DNA of 64,000 nucleotides from Odontesthes bonariensis. Its lineage: Eukaryota; Chordata; Actinopteri; Atheriniformes; Atherinopsidae. The stretch lies in assembly GCF_027942865.1 (NCBI RefSeq), contig NC_134526.1, positions 19,697,784 through 19,761,783 of the forward strand. The letters are read 5' to 3'. Below the pieces are notes generated by a model. The model was not told the origin of the DNA and did not search any database. It saw only the letters and a program-made list of their open reading frames with translations. The position numbers and the translations under genes were made by a program. The stretch's first letter is position 1. The number at the start of each line of letters is the position of its first letter. Positions 46,413-60,900 of this stretch are shown in pieces.

Positions 46413-48276
46413 GATTTAAGCAGTTTAAGACGATGTCAGTATTTCTGCACAATCATCAGGATTTATCACTAACACTGTAGGTCTGGTATATTATGACGCA
46501 TTAAATTGGTGTTGAATGTTTTACACGAAGAGAACATTGTCTCTTTCTCTCTTTTCTCTTTTTTTTTCTCCCAGGACAGATGGATGCAGGATTATCTCTG
46601 TGATTTTAGCCAAAGATTAGATAGGAGAGCAGATGCACTCTGTGGGAGCGTGAGGCAGAAACGCGGACGTCACGGACATGGCAAGTGAGAATGATGAAGC
46701 ATAGGGTGGGGCAGGATGCCTGTCGTGTGTACGTATATGAGTGTCTAATGCAGTACAGGTTCCTTCAAAAATACTGCAGAATCCTTCAGTCGGTGGTGCA
46801 ACACGTGGGTCTAATTGTAACTAAAACAAGGTTAGCAAAATCTTCCCGTTTTAGTTTAGTTTAGTCTCCGGTATTCTGTTTCCTGTTTCTGCTTTCCTAA
46901 TGGTTTTCATACCTTCACATGTTTTTTTTTTTATTTTTGATTGCTGAATTTTTTTTTTAGCTTTTATTTTTGACAGTTTACAGGAAATGCTATCATACCT
47001 AAATTTACAAGGGATTCGAGAGATTCGAGCTCGAGTTGAATTTTAGCAATTTATCAATATGACCACAAGGTGGCAGTAAAACTCCACCAGTCAATGTCAA
47101 CCCTAAAAGTGTACCTGTTTGTGCAGGTCAATTAGAATAACTTGAATTTTTAGGGGGGGGGGGGAGGGGGCGGCGCGAAAGCCTCTTGTAATCATTGACC
47201 CCTGGTGCCTAATTCTTATAGTGAGTAGACAAGTTCCCCTTTCATTTTAGACCTGTTTAGTCAGAATATTTAGCGTTATTTCATTTCAAACAGCTACATT
47301 TCTTTGTGGGTGGGTGACTCCCTCTAGGACCTGCACATGCACTACCAATCCCTGATCAACAATAAAATAAGTTAAACTCATTTGCACCACACAGCAATAT
47401 GGAAATTGGTCAGTGCAACAATTATTGTTTGCCTTTGATGTAATGTGTGTGGACATTGCTCAGTTATCAGAGTTCTGTACTGATTCCAACTAAATCATAG
47501 CTCTTTTTTGGATAGACCCAAAAGTAGAGCATCAGTCTCTGTGCCACTCAAAGAGGGGAAAAGGTTATTTTATTAATTTATTTTTTTGCTTATTTTTGCG
47601 ATAATAAAAGCATATTTGGTTCAACCCTACATGTGGTTTGAATCTTTTCTCATCTTGATTGCACTATAGGGTAAAGATATGGGGGTCTTTTGGGAGACAT
47701 TTATTAGGACAAGCCCTTTCACAATTACTACTAATCATGTCTTAATTATCATACTAAATATTATCATTATTATTATGTTAATATTTTACACTATTGATAT
47801 CAATAAGTTATTGTTAAAGATAATTACTATAATTACGACTTGTTTTGCTTCAATCATCGAATCGATCATTTAAATATAATATTGCAGTTCTACACCAAAA
47901 CCACTGGAGGGCAGTAAAGACACATAATTCTTGGACATATCTATGGTCTAAACCAGAGTGGTTTAAAAAGAATAAGAAAGAAATTTAAAGAAAGAATTTT
48001 ATAAGGCTCTGGTCTAAATTAAATAATCAAATTAAACGTAAGACTCTATAATAATTTCCGGATTGAGCTTTCAAAATAAGTTACTATAAAACAATTATGT
48101 TATGTTTCTGTTTTTATTTTTTATTTTGCAGAGATGGCATTTGCTGTGGAGCTGTTTATTGGTGTACGAAACTTTATCATTTTTAAAAGATGTTAATAAT
48201 ACATGTTGAATTTGTTGGCACATGAATACCTTATGAGACGTTTAGCAGTACAGTATGTCTTCTCTGTCCAATGAAG
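46413..48276. other. Intergenic, no gene seen
   Basis: AT-rich with a G12 run at 47153-47164 and a short AT-rich ATTATT/TAATTA patch near 47730-47870. No exon or element with clear ends was found. Confidence 0.5.
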
Positions 48277-48410
48277 TTAAAGCTGCAGTCGGCAAGTTTT
48301 CAAAATTACGAGTCTAAAGTCGGAAAATTCGAACTGATACAACTTTCAGGTCCCTCCCCCAACCTCTACCAAGCTCCGAATCGCCCCCCAAACCTAGCCT
48401 GATTAACATA

Positions 48411-48630
48411 AGCCCCTTTCACACTGCCAAATAACCCGCGTTTAATTCGCGAATTTAGCGTGTCCGCTGTTGTGTTCACACTGCCGACCCGGGCTGCCGC
48501 GTCAACTCGACTCGCCTTTCGACCCGCGTCGGACCCTAGTCTTTTTGCCGAGCCGAGTTTGATGTGTATCCGCGGGTCGAAGGTGCAATTTGAACCCGCT
48601 AAGATAGCGGGTCGCAGTGTGAAAGGGGCT
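48411..48630. mobile_element. 220 bp MITE nested in the composite element
   Basis: Terminal inverted repeats AGCCCCTTTCACACTGC and GCAGTGTGAAAGGGGCT are perfect over at least 16 bp and are flanked by ATA on both sides (48408-48410, 48631-48633). A 3 bp duplication and CCCTTTCACAC ends suggest a PIF/Harbinger-type MITE; the superfamily is inferred. It is unusually CpG-rich, with many CGCG and GACCCG motifs. Confidence 0.75.
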
Positions 48631-48720
48631 ATAGACTTTCAAATCTCTTCGAGATTCTGGTCTGACCAAGACCATAACGAATACGATTCGAAATGGCCTG
48701 GTCAACCCGCCTCCCTCGGG

Positions 48721-48981
48721 CTACTGGTTGTGGCCAGAAAAGGCTGTGCCTAAGCTTAAGCCAATCACACCACTCTTTCCTCTGACGTATGATTTAGCTA
48801 CCAGCGGGGCTAACTGGTAGATTAAACTCTTACCAAAGCCAGTAGGGAGCAAGCCGAAAACGTCTTTCCTGTCAAGAAATGATTCAAGGGCTGTTCTTTG
48901 CTCGATTTTTAACGAGAATCTCCCGTCGAACACTTTCATTACAGCATCTACAGCAGTGTTAAAAGCTTGACGCTGCTCCAT
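48721..48981 (-). pseudogene. RecQ-like SF2 helicase N-terminal fragment
   Basis: An 86-codon frame contains LKIEQRTALESFLDRKDVFG followed by LLPTGFGKSLIYQLAPL. This is a Q-motif-like region and helicase motif I (Walker A GFGKS) of RecQ/DEAD-type superfamily 2 helicases. Only this N-terminal piece is present; the DExx box and the second RecA domain are absent, so it cannot be an active helicase. A related fragment sits at 62634-62984. Confidence 0.7.
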
Positions 48982-49179
48982 GTTGATATTGAATGAAGCG
49001 CTTCCGTGTGGTACAATCCATGGGTTGAGTGGCAGTTCAAGTACGTCACTATCTTGAACACGTCTCTACCCTGGGCCGTTGGCGCTGCTCAAAGTTGATT
49101 GCTTCCCGACAAAGTGGGTGGAGTTCCCATTTTTTCGGGAACTCGAATCCACCTGAATGAGCAGTTTGCCTGAGTATAG

Positions 49180-50195
49180 CCACAGCCCCTTTACAGGCAG
49201 CCGTTCCACTTCCTATTCGCCCCATTATAAAAAATTTGGCCGCAGTTCAATTGATTTTCTCTGGGGGCGCTGGCGAGCGAGTGCAGAATGACCATTTTCC
49301 ATAGGGCTGGCGCTAATAACTCAAAAAATGTCCCCGCTAGCGGCTGAAACCTGAAAATAATACTGTGATTCTCTCAGAGAGTCTCTATTATGAGGAGAGG
49401 GAAAACTGGCGGCTATTTCCGGGTGGTACTGCACTCTAGGGGCGCCAACGAAGCAGTGCAGAGCACGCCAAACTCTATGGTGGTACTATGAAATCCACCT
49501 TAGATCCAGCCATTGCTTTGGATATAATTTTTCATATTGTTTCATTTTAATTTTCCTAAAGGCAGGATAAATTATCCTTTCAAACGGCACTTGGTTTGAT
49601 TTTTTAGACTCACTAGATTTGTTTAAAATACACATTTATTGTCAGTATTGCATCCAGAGTGACGTCACGCATGTGGCATCACTTTACGGCATGGTCAGTC
49701 CTAGCGCTAAGCTAGCAGAGAGGGGTTAGCTCAAATAGTTACAGATTTCAGCACAGCCCTTTTACATACTCTCTGACTAGCCTCTGATTTAGCTTTGGTT
49801 GTTGTTAGCGGCACCAGGTTAGCACTCTGGCACGGTGGATGTGTGCCGTAAAGCAGCCGGTCGTAATCAGCCGTGCGTTCTTCAGATTTCGTTAGCTAGA
49901 TGCTAGCAGATACTGACTCGCAAATGCCAGACCTGTAAGAAAACAGAAAGCTATAACTCCCAGGTTATTGTACTTTCGATATAAATCCACATCCCTCTGT
50001 CAGAAATCACAGTATTATTATCAGGTTTCAGCCGCTAGCGGGGACATTTTTTGAGTTATTAGCGCCAGCCCTATGGAAAATGGTCATTCTGCACTCGCTC
50101 GCCAGCGCCCCCAGAGAAAATCAACTGAACTGCAGCCAAATTTTTTATAATGGGGCGAATAGGAAGTGGAACGGCTGTCTGTAAAAGGGCTGTGG
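49180..50195. mobile_element. 1 kb foldback with 190 bp inverted arms
   Basis: The arms 49180-49370 and 50005-50195 are near-perfect reverse complements (for example CCGCTAGCGGCTGAAACCTG against CAGGTTTCAGCCGCTAGCGG). The ends read CCACAGCCCCTTTACAGGCA and its variant complement. Between the arms are about 630 bp of non-coding sequence. It is nested in the TTAA-flanked composite. Confidence 0.8.
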
Positions 50196-50699
50196 ACTCT
50201 CTGGTATAGCAGTGTAGCAGAGCCGAAGGTGTTGCGTCACTGCGAGGGCGGAGCCTGGGTACCCCAAACCCCTCCCCCTCTGTGGACGAGGTTGTGCACG
50301 TGAGTTCTCACCAGTGTGAGCGCACACAAGCTGGGGCAGACTCACGCTCAACAGCGTGTGCACAAGCTGTGATTGACAGGTAGGATTCCTCCACCCTAAC
50401 TTGATTGGTTAAAAACAGCCGGGAGCGCTCGGTTTTTGCAAGCATGATTACAGGCTTCAGCGGGAGCTACAGATTTCGTTATTTTTCCTAGACAGCCTAT
50501 TTAATATTCTACTTCCAGAATCCCATGACAGTTCAAGCTAATATGACTAAAAAAAAGTTGCCGACCTCCGCTTTAAGAAGCGAGAGGGGAGACTGACTGG
50601 AAAGCTGCACCCAATTAATACTATATCCGTTTATGATTGGATGCGTCAGTCACATGTAGGCGGAGCTAGGAAGCTAAACTCTACTCTGATTGGCCTTAT

Positions 50700-53122
<2,423 letters not shown>

Positions 53123-54363
53123 CAAACACACACACACAGCCTGCAGCCCTGAGAGCACTTGTTTCACACTGCCCCGTCTCCGTGGAGATGTCCAGTAACA
53201 GGAAAGCAGACGTGGCAAAATCTTTTTTTATTTTATTGCCGTTACGGTTTCCACTAAGACTGTCTAGGCACAAGATTTGTTTTTCTCATCCATGTGCATT
53301 CTCTGTTTTCTTTAAGAGACTGTCTTTGAAAAATTGTGCTTCACTGCAATTTGCACGCTAACACTAGGTGATGAACTTGGCCCAAAAACCCACAAATGTT
53401 TTGGAACTCAACCCAGTAACAGCAACGACTTGGTTTTTAACTTTTCTGAGCGAACAAATTAATTTTTTTTTTTTTCCCCTTTTTCCTTCCCTCTGAGGAC
53501 ATTTGGTCTCGATAGAATTTCAGCGCGTTTTTAATAGATTGTTGTAGCCTCTGGAACTTGAACCAACAGCATTATATTTTTCTCTCAAACGTGTCAATAC
53601 CAGTCCCGACTCCCAGCTGCACTTTATTAATTTCCTTTTTACGTGTTTATTGTAGAGCCTAGTAATTACTGTAGTTAGTGTCACTTTAAAAGTTTACTCA
53701 GGAATGAGTTTTTGTTTTAATTAATCGGGCGCAGAGTAATTTCGACGATCGGTTGCTTTCTGTCCTTCTCACACAAACATCAGCTCAGTGTTTGAGGTGC
53801 CGGCTCTGCTGTTGGTCCTGTACAGCCACACTGTGGTCCACGGTCAGCTTTTAACATCACGTTTGTAACACCGCTTAATCACATCGGCTTGTGGTTTGTG
53901 AAAATAAAATCCATGTGGTACTATGTGCAACAATGACAACGAGCCGAGGCCAGTGTTCAACTCAGTTTTGTTGTCTAATCATGGGATGCTGTATGGTAAG
54001 GTTATTCTATAGGGCAACATTAGTGGCATAGCTACATTCAACCCAAATGTAAAAGATTGATTTTCTATTTTTGTAGAACTCCTAAAATCATTCCCCAGTG
54101 TTTAATAGAAGAAAAAGAAATACCATATCTACAGCTACTAAAATTGTGTCTTAAAAGTTCAGCGAGTCAGTTGCAGCCTCTTAACCAGCGGGCTCCTCGC
54201 TTCTTTGGTGCAACAGCATCGTTGAATGTGGTATTTGGAGTCACTCTGTAAATAGTATACTCAGAAAGATGACTATTTTGAGAACTGAAATGCCCAAATG
54301 ATTTGAGCTGTTTTGCATTGACAACTGTAAAACCTGTGATGCACTCTGTACTGAACAAATAAA
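53123..54363 (+). other. ras gene 3' UTR with candidate poly(A) signals
   Basis: Follows the TAG at 53120-53122. AATAAA occurs at 54358-54363, and a GAAAATAAAATCC stretch near 53900 is an earlier option. No coding exon was found. Confidence 0.5.
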
Positions 54364-54861
54364 CGTCTTCAGCTTTTACATGTTGTGTTTGTCCAAGGCG
54401 AACTTTTACAAGGAGGGAGTTTCCCGCAGGTGACGGAGTTCTTTACAGGACATGAGCCCATCCAAAACTTTGAGAGCATAAGCAGAGCTTGGATTTACTC
54501 TAATCTAAATATTTGACAGTATGCATCACTTGAATAGCAAAACAACTGTGTACTTTATAGATTATAAAATTGTTCTTGTTGGCTTACAAAAAATAAAAAT
54601 CGGGGAAAGAATGTGGTTTGAGGTCTGACGGAGACAAAGGCTGAATAATCAAGTTCCCCTTTTCATCTCTGAAAGTATCTGCTTTTACTTTTGATGTCAA
54701 ATCAGACTGACATGCAAATGTAGAGCTGCACATGTAGGTTTTCACACTGTAACCCCGACAGCTGTGTGGTTTACCAACCTGTCTGTACATTTTCCGGTGT
54801 GACCTTTCTTCGGTAATTCTTTTGTAATTAATCACTTTTCTATTTTTTACAAAAAGACCAT

Positions 54862-54867
54862 TTTATT
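54862..54867 (-). terminator. Candidate polyadenylation signal of pold1
   Basis: TTTATT on the plus strand, i.e. AATAAA on the minus strand, about 130 bp past the pold1 stop codon. The gap between this and the ras signal is about 500 bp of AT-rich sequence. Confidence 0.6.
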
Positions 54868-54995
54868 CATACTACAAAACATAGAAATCAAGTGATATAT
54901 ATATCTGCATTTTTACAAGCCCCAAAAGACACAGTGTAAGGATGATAGTCAAAGGTCATCAAATAAGGCACGTCAACCATCAATGTCTCTCTCTC

Positions 54996-57900
54996 TCACC
55001 ATCCAAAGCGAGACACCAGCTTGCTTTGGTCATCCAGATCTTTCTGAACTTTCTTCCTCATGTAGAATATGGGACAATCCCGGCTGCAGAGGAATGAGCA
55101 TCAACAGGGTTACCATGGTTCTGCGCTCATAAAGCTGGCGGTCCACATTTCCGAGGAATACGTGCATGTGTGTTGTGCATCTACCTGGTACAGAGCACAT
55201 CCTCGTGGAGGGAGCCCTGGCAGCGCTGACACTGGGTCCACAGACGAGAGAAACGCTCCTCTAATGCGTTCAGGTGAAAGATCTGTCATTTACAGTACGA
55301 GTGTTAACTTGTTACGTGTGGGGGAGAAAGGTTTGATTTATTTTCACGTATCACCCTCCAATTCCTCCTTATCTAATGAAATTGTGTCTTTCGACATTTA
55401 TAGAGACCGTTTTCACTCACACTCAGGTTTAGCGATCCCAAAGTAAATTATTAAATTACAAAAAGCTTTGAAACAGGCATTCTGCTCCTGTCAAATCAAT
55501 CAAGACGTGCTTTTATTATCAAATTACCTTCAAGTTCTGAGCCCTTAAAATAGCCACTAACTAGTCATTTTTAAATGTGAAGGTTCTCGTAAAACCTTGA
55601 GCTAAGACAAGCACGAAACCAATATAATGAAGCCATTTGGCTGCTTGCCTACCTCCTTTTGATAAAGTTCAGACTCCTTCTTCTTACAGAAATCACACAC
55701 AGCCGCTGAAATGACACACAGTAAACATGAAATAAGTGTAGGAAACTAATCAGAAGAATTATGGACGAAATCTGAGCTTCATTTAAACTCAAAGTGAGGG
55801 GAAGAAAAGAAGAAGCACCCACCATCCGTCTTAAGTACAGCTTTGCAGCCGATGCAGGTGCTCCTCCTCTGAGCAAACGCCATGAGGCCTCCGATCTTTG
55901 AGGTCAAAACAGTCTTACAGCGTGTGTGATCGCCCTCTGGAAGACAACAACACAAAATGAAATAAGATACAAGACATAGATTTCTGCACATAATCCCTCC
56001 CAAAATATCAGACGTTTGTTTTTTCGAGATCAAAACTTAGATTACCGATTCAACAGTTTCAACTGAACTAGGCTTAACCCTAATCATTTTACCAATATGA
56101 AAATCGGCCATTACAGAGACCCAGATATTTGTATGATATGAGTGCTGATGTACTTAGAAGGATGCTCTCAGCCTTGCTCTCCCCCAAGATGGGCTCAAAT
56201 ATTCTCAGCAGGGGTTTGGACAGCTGCTGTTCCAGGTAGTATTGCGTGTCAATGGGAATATTGTTCTCCAGCACGTAGATCGGGTCCTAAAACAAGTCAA
56301 AGAATCGTGATTATCATCGGGGGTAAAAAGTAACACAAGAGGATGCAAAGTGAAACAAACATGTCAGACATTCAGAGCTGATGCTTCGCACCTCTGACTT
56401 CATGTATGCTGCCACTCCTTTTGCAGCCTTGATGATGACGTATGGCACTCTGTCTCCCAGGTTCGGGGCGCTACCCGCGTCCCTTTTCCGCATCCTGTAA
56501 AACATCTGGAGTGAATTTCACCCACACCAAGTTTTCCTCTGTGAAACGTTTCAAATAAAGCGGCTAAGGGTCTATTTGCTGATTAATCAGACCTTTCTGC
56601 TAGCTCCACATGAGCCTGCTTGGCAGCGTACTCCTGGGCTGTGCGCGTCAGCTCCTTGGTGATGACCAGCTGGCTGATGTCGATACGATTGCACAGCAGG
56701 TCTGAGATCACCTCTTTGGCGTGATCCACTGCACCTTGGGGATCCCTAAAGAGACACAAATTATAAAAGAGAAACACATCTTTGAGCATCTGAAATCCTA
56801 TTTTAAGATGTTCTTCAAAATAAATCTATAGCTTGTCCACCAAATAAACTGACAGTGCAGCATGTATGCGAGTACCTGTCAATGAGGATTTGCTGCAGAC
56901 ACGTGTTGATAAGGTTAGCCACCAGAGGGCAGTTGTCTCTCCGAACAGTCTCAATGCCTTTACAGTCCATCTTGTCATGCATGTCTGAACGAGAGGAGAA
57001 ATAGAGGCCTGCATAGCGCTTCTTATTGATCAGCAGGTATGGATAGTACACCTGTGGAGATGACAAGAGCAACTTCTTGTTCATTTAGCTCTTCAAATTA
57101 GCTGCAACATTCTGAAACAGTCGCCCAATTTTTCAAGCAAAACTTCAGCCAGAAATCCTGGAAGATGGAAGTGCAAATTCATCTTGTAAATGCTTAATCC
57201 AAAACTAGTTCATCTAAAACCCAAATTAATAAGCTGTTCAATACTATCCTAATCGAAAAGAACAGTTACACGGTGACGACAAAGCAGATGAAAACGAATG
57301 AGCAAATGACAAAAATAAAAAAGAACAAAACACTCAAGAACAAAGCAGTTCAGTTAAGGCATGCTGTTGGGAATAAAAGTTAGAATCGATAAAAATCAGG
57401 CTCAAGGAAGAAAAAAACAAAAAACACATTTAAACACTTATTTCAAGATATTGAATCCTAAAGCCTCAGATCGTCAGGGAGTTGTAGAGCTGAGGGGATC
57501 TGAATGCAAAGCCTAGTCAGCTTCAGACCTGATCCAGGACTCAGGAGCTATTTACTCCGACTGGATATTAAACTTATCGAATGAGAGAAATGTAAAGGTG
57601 AGGTTTTCGTGTTGTTGAATGTATCATAGAGACAAAAGGCCCATACATTACTGAGGCTGCTACATCAAAAATCAACTATTTTCAAAAGTTTCTCCAACTG
57701 CAGTTGAAAGCCAGAAGGAAGTAAAAAAAAATTTTTTTTTAAATAGATAAACATATCACGCTTCATCACAGAAAATCACAATACTGGATATTTGCCACAT
57801 TTTTAACTCACATTAGTAGTATTAGTTCTGATGAAGGAGGATACTAAAAACTAAATATCCTCCTTATCAAAGTCAGAAGTCAGCTGCTTTAATAAACAGA

Positions 57901-60900
57901 ATGAACTAAAATGTACCTTCTCAAACTCCAGCTTGATTGGTGGTGTAAAATGGGACGACACCCACTCAGCCGCTTCCCTCCCAATATCCATGGTTTCCTT
58001 TACAGTTGCAACTCCAAGCTTGACCATGACAGAGTCCGTGTCCCCATAAATTACCTTCACAAATTAAAAAAAAAAAAAAAAAAAAGTGCTTAAACTGCTG
58101 AGAGAAACAATTGAACGCAGGGTGGTAAGCTGGAAATCATCAAAATAGGAAAACAGAAAGATGAACGTTCGCTTTGGGGTTGGTGGAGGGAGGCCGCCTG
58201 CATTCCTCACCTTGGCATCTGCTTGATAACCATTGGAAAGCGTGTACTTTGACTCCACCAGCTGTTTGGTTTGCTCAATCATCTGTCTTCCAAATCCTGT
58301 GACACTCTGAATGAGACGAAAAGCAAACATTACAATAAACGTGTCATTGAATCTGTGATCTTAGGTGTTAGAATAAGCCATCACTAGCTGTTATGCAAAG
58401 GTTTTAGCCAAATTACAAGCAATGAGTTTCAGTCTGAGAAAAATACAGTGTAAAAAGAAAAAGAAGAAGGTTTGATGCTTTAAAAAAATTTACTAACTTA
58501 TAAAACTACAGGAATTAGACCCCATTAGCTATGGCTGTTCAGCATGGCAAAGAAGTGCACTACAAAGGAGGTGGCCCTGATGGCAGATAGCAAACGGCTC
58601 ACACGCAATTTCTCATTTGTTATCTTCATTTCTCGAAAGACAATCCATTCTAAAGAGACCGAAGACCACTGTGAGAATCATGATTAAAAGAATGTTTACC
58701 TTTTTTTATTAATGGGTTTTTTTTTTTAGATCCACAGAGGCTTCTAGTTTCCATTTTAGCACAATGTACATGCAACTGCCCCCCCCGCACTGGTGGTTGC
58801 AAGTCGCCTTTGCGGTGTGTTCAAGTGACATTTTGTTTGTTCAGACACTGGCGAAGTGAAGTGACCTCTCATCACCACTGGTTCTTCTCATCGAGCTGGT
58901 GTATAACAGCCTTTTCGGACCACAAACCTATAAAAGGTCCTATTTCAAATATAGTGTATAGAAAAGTATGAACTTTCCAATCAACAGCCAAAAAAAACAC
59001 CACTGACTATCTACTGTCAGTTTTCCATTTCCTCTCCATCTTTGGTGTTTCTCGTTTACATTTCTTCCTCCACCTGTTGTGTGGTTTCCAGTTAAAAACT
59101 TATCTCTACTCTGCATCTTGCTCACAGTTCACATCTGTGCACAATATGGGGCAAAAATGCAAAAGATTACATCCACCGTTTTAATCCTCACAATTAAGGA
59201 AATAAAGTGCTCACCTGTGAGATCTCCAAGCAGGGCAGTTTGCCCACCTGCGCCCCCGTGAAGCCATACACAGAGTTTGCACTAATTTTAAGGGCCAGCT
59301 GTCGACCATCCAGCACCTGCTTCTTGAAAGGGTCAGTTTCCTTCTTTAGCTCTGCTTTGGCCCTGTGGACATAAAGTGGGACAATCTGAGGAAGAGCAAC
59401 ACATCTGGAACACCTGAGAAACATCCACACAAGAATGTGTTTATCTGCCATCTACAGGGTCCCAAAATTTTCTAAGACTCGATTTCCCACTTTTTATTTC
59501 CTACGAGATCTATTGGGAAGATGATGTTCAAGAATTGTGACAAATTAACAGCATATGTCTAAGTTATTCCATTATTTGTGATTTGCTTCCAAACCTCTTT
59601 CGAGCAGACAGCAGGTTCTCCAAGATCTCTGGAAGAAGTCCTTTCCTCACGGAGCTCTTCACGAACTGATCGCCTGTTGGAGTCTTTATAAAGTCCCCCG
59701 ATGACAGGCTGCAGACACACAACGCTAAGTCTATTAAAAAAAAAGTTTCCATCCCCAAATCATTTGTATTGGAACAAAAATCGTTCATAGAAACGTCAGT
59801 TATTCAAAGCCAATTGATTTGCGTGCTATGACTTGCAAGCAATGCGTTGCTCCCTACCCCAGTTTCTCCTCTGAACCTTTCTGCAGCAGGGTGGTGTAGC
59901 ACAGATTGTGAGCCATCATGATGGACGGATACAAGGAGGAGAAGTCCAGGGTGGCGATGGGAATATTGTAATAGCTACAACAAAAAAACAGGGGAGGGGT
60001 GGAGAAGAAAATCAGTCTGTACCTCCCACACAGCAGGAGCAGTGTGGTCATACAATAACATAAAAACGGTAGATATTCTTACCCTTTCTCTGGTTCAATA
60101 ACAGTTGCTCCAGTGTAGTCTTCTCCTGCTTCTGTCTTTACAACGGGCATGACCAGGTCCTGTTTCATGGCCTAAACATGTACTCACATTTAGTTTCCAA
60201 GTCCATTCCTACACAAGCAGTCGCTGTGTTTCAGTTCGTCTTTCTTACCTGTCGCAGCAGCTGAGAGACGACTTTAATCTGCTGTCCTCTTGAGAGCAGG
60301 TAAGTCAGGGGCACACCTGTCACTCTGGCCATCTCCATGTAGTTGATCACACACATCAGCTTCAGCAGCAGGCGCAATGGGAGATAGGCATCCTTCAGGC
60401 AGTAGACTGCCAAACGACGACGTGTCTGTTCATTTCCATTCTGTAGTGGGAGACGATAGGAGGTGGGACAGATAAGAAAAAGCAGCAACAAATCCATCTT
60501 CAATCCAGACTTGACAAAAGAAATGCATTTAAATATTGTGTACTGGGGCAGGAAAATCTGGAATACCAGCGCCACCGGTCTGTCGGTGCCCTACCTGCAG
60601 ATCAGTGATGATGGAGTGCTGCACGTCCTCCTTCTGTTCTTGCAGAAAATGGAAACTGACAGCATTCAGCGTGTAAGAGCGCAGTTTGTAATCCCTTAGG
60701 AGAACCTGGAAGAAGCGCACCAATCAGATTTAAAGGTCTTCATCTTTGAAAACCTGTATATCTTCATCTGTATATTCTCATTGAATGAGAAATTCCTTTA
60801 GTACGTGCTGACCTGCAGCAGATCAAACTGAACTCGGCCCTCCATGTTGATGGTCTTGTTCTCCCGGCGGCCCATCTGCTTGCTCTGGAAGTTGGAGTCT

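Larger units (their letters stand above)
48281..50572. mobile_element. 2.3 kb composite TTAA-target element
   Basis: The left end AGCTGCAGTCGGCAA and the right end TTGCCGACCTCCGCT are imperfect inverted repeats, each abutting TTAA (48277-48280 and 50573-50576). The ends match those of the 600 bp element at 28530-29129. The interior holds a nested 220 bp MITE (48411-48630), a helicase-like open frame (48721-48981, minus) and a 1 kb foldback (49180-50195). It lies between slc17a7 and the ras gene, about 0.7 kb upstream of the ras first coding exon. Confidence 0.7.

Noticed and set aside
46506-46688. Possible exon after a TTTTCTCCCAG acceptor
   Set aside because: Good polypyrimidine tract, but the peptide matches nothing I know, and there is no partner exon or fitting donor.
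48460-48753. 97-codon plus-strand frame
   Set aside because: Covers the CpG-rich nested MITE and its flank; no recognisable protein, open only because of high GC.
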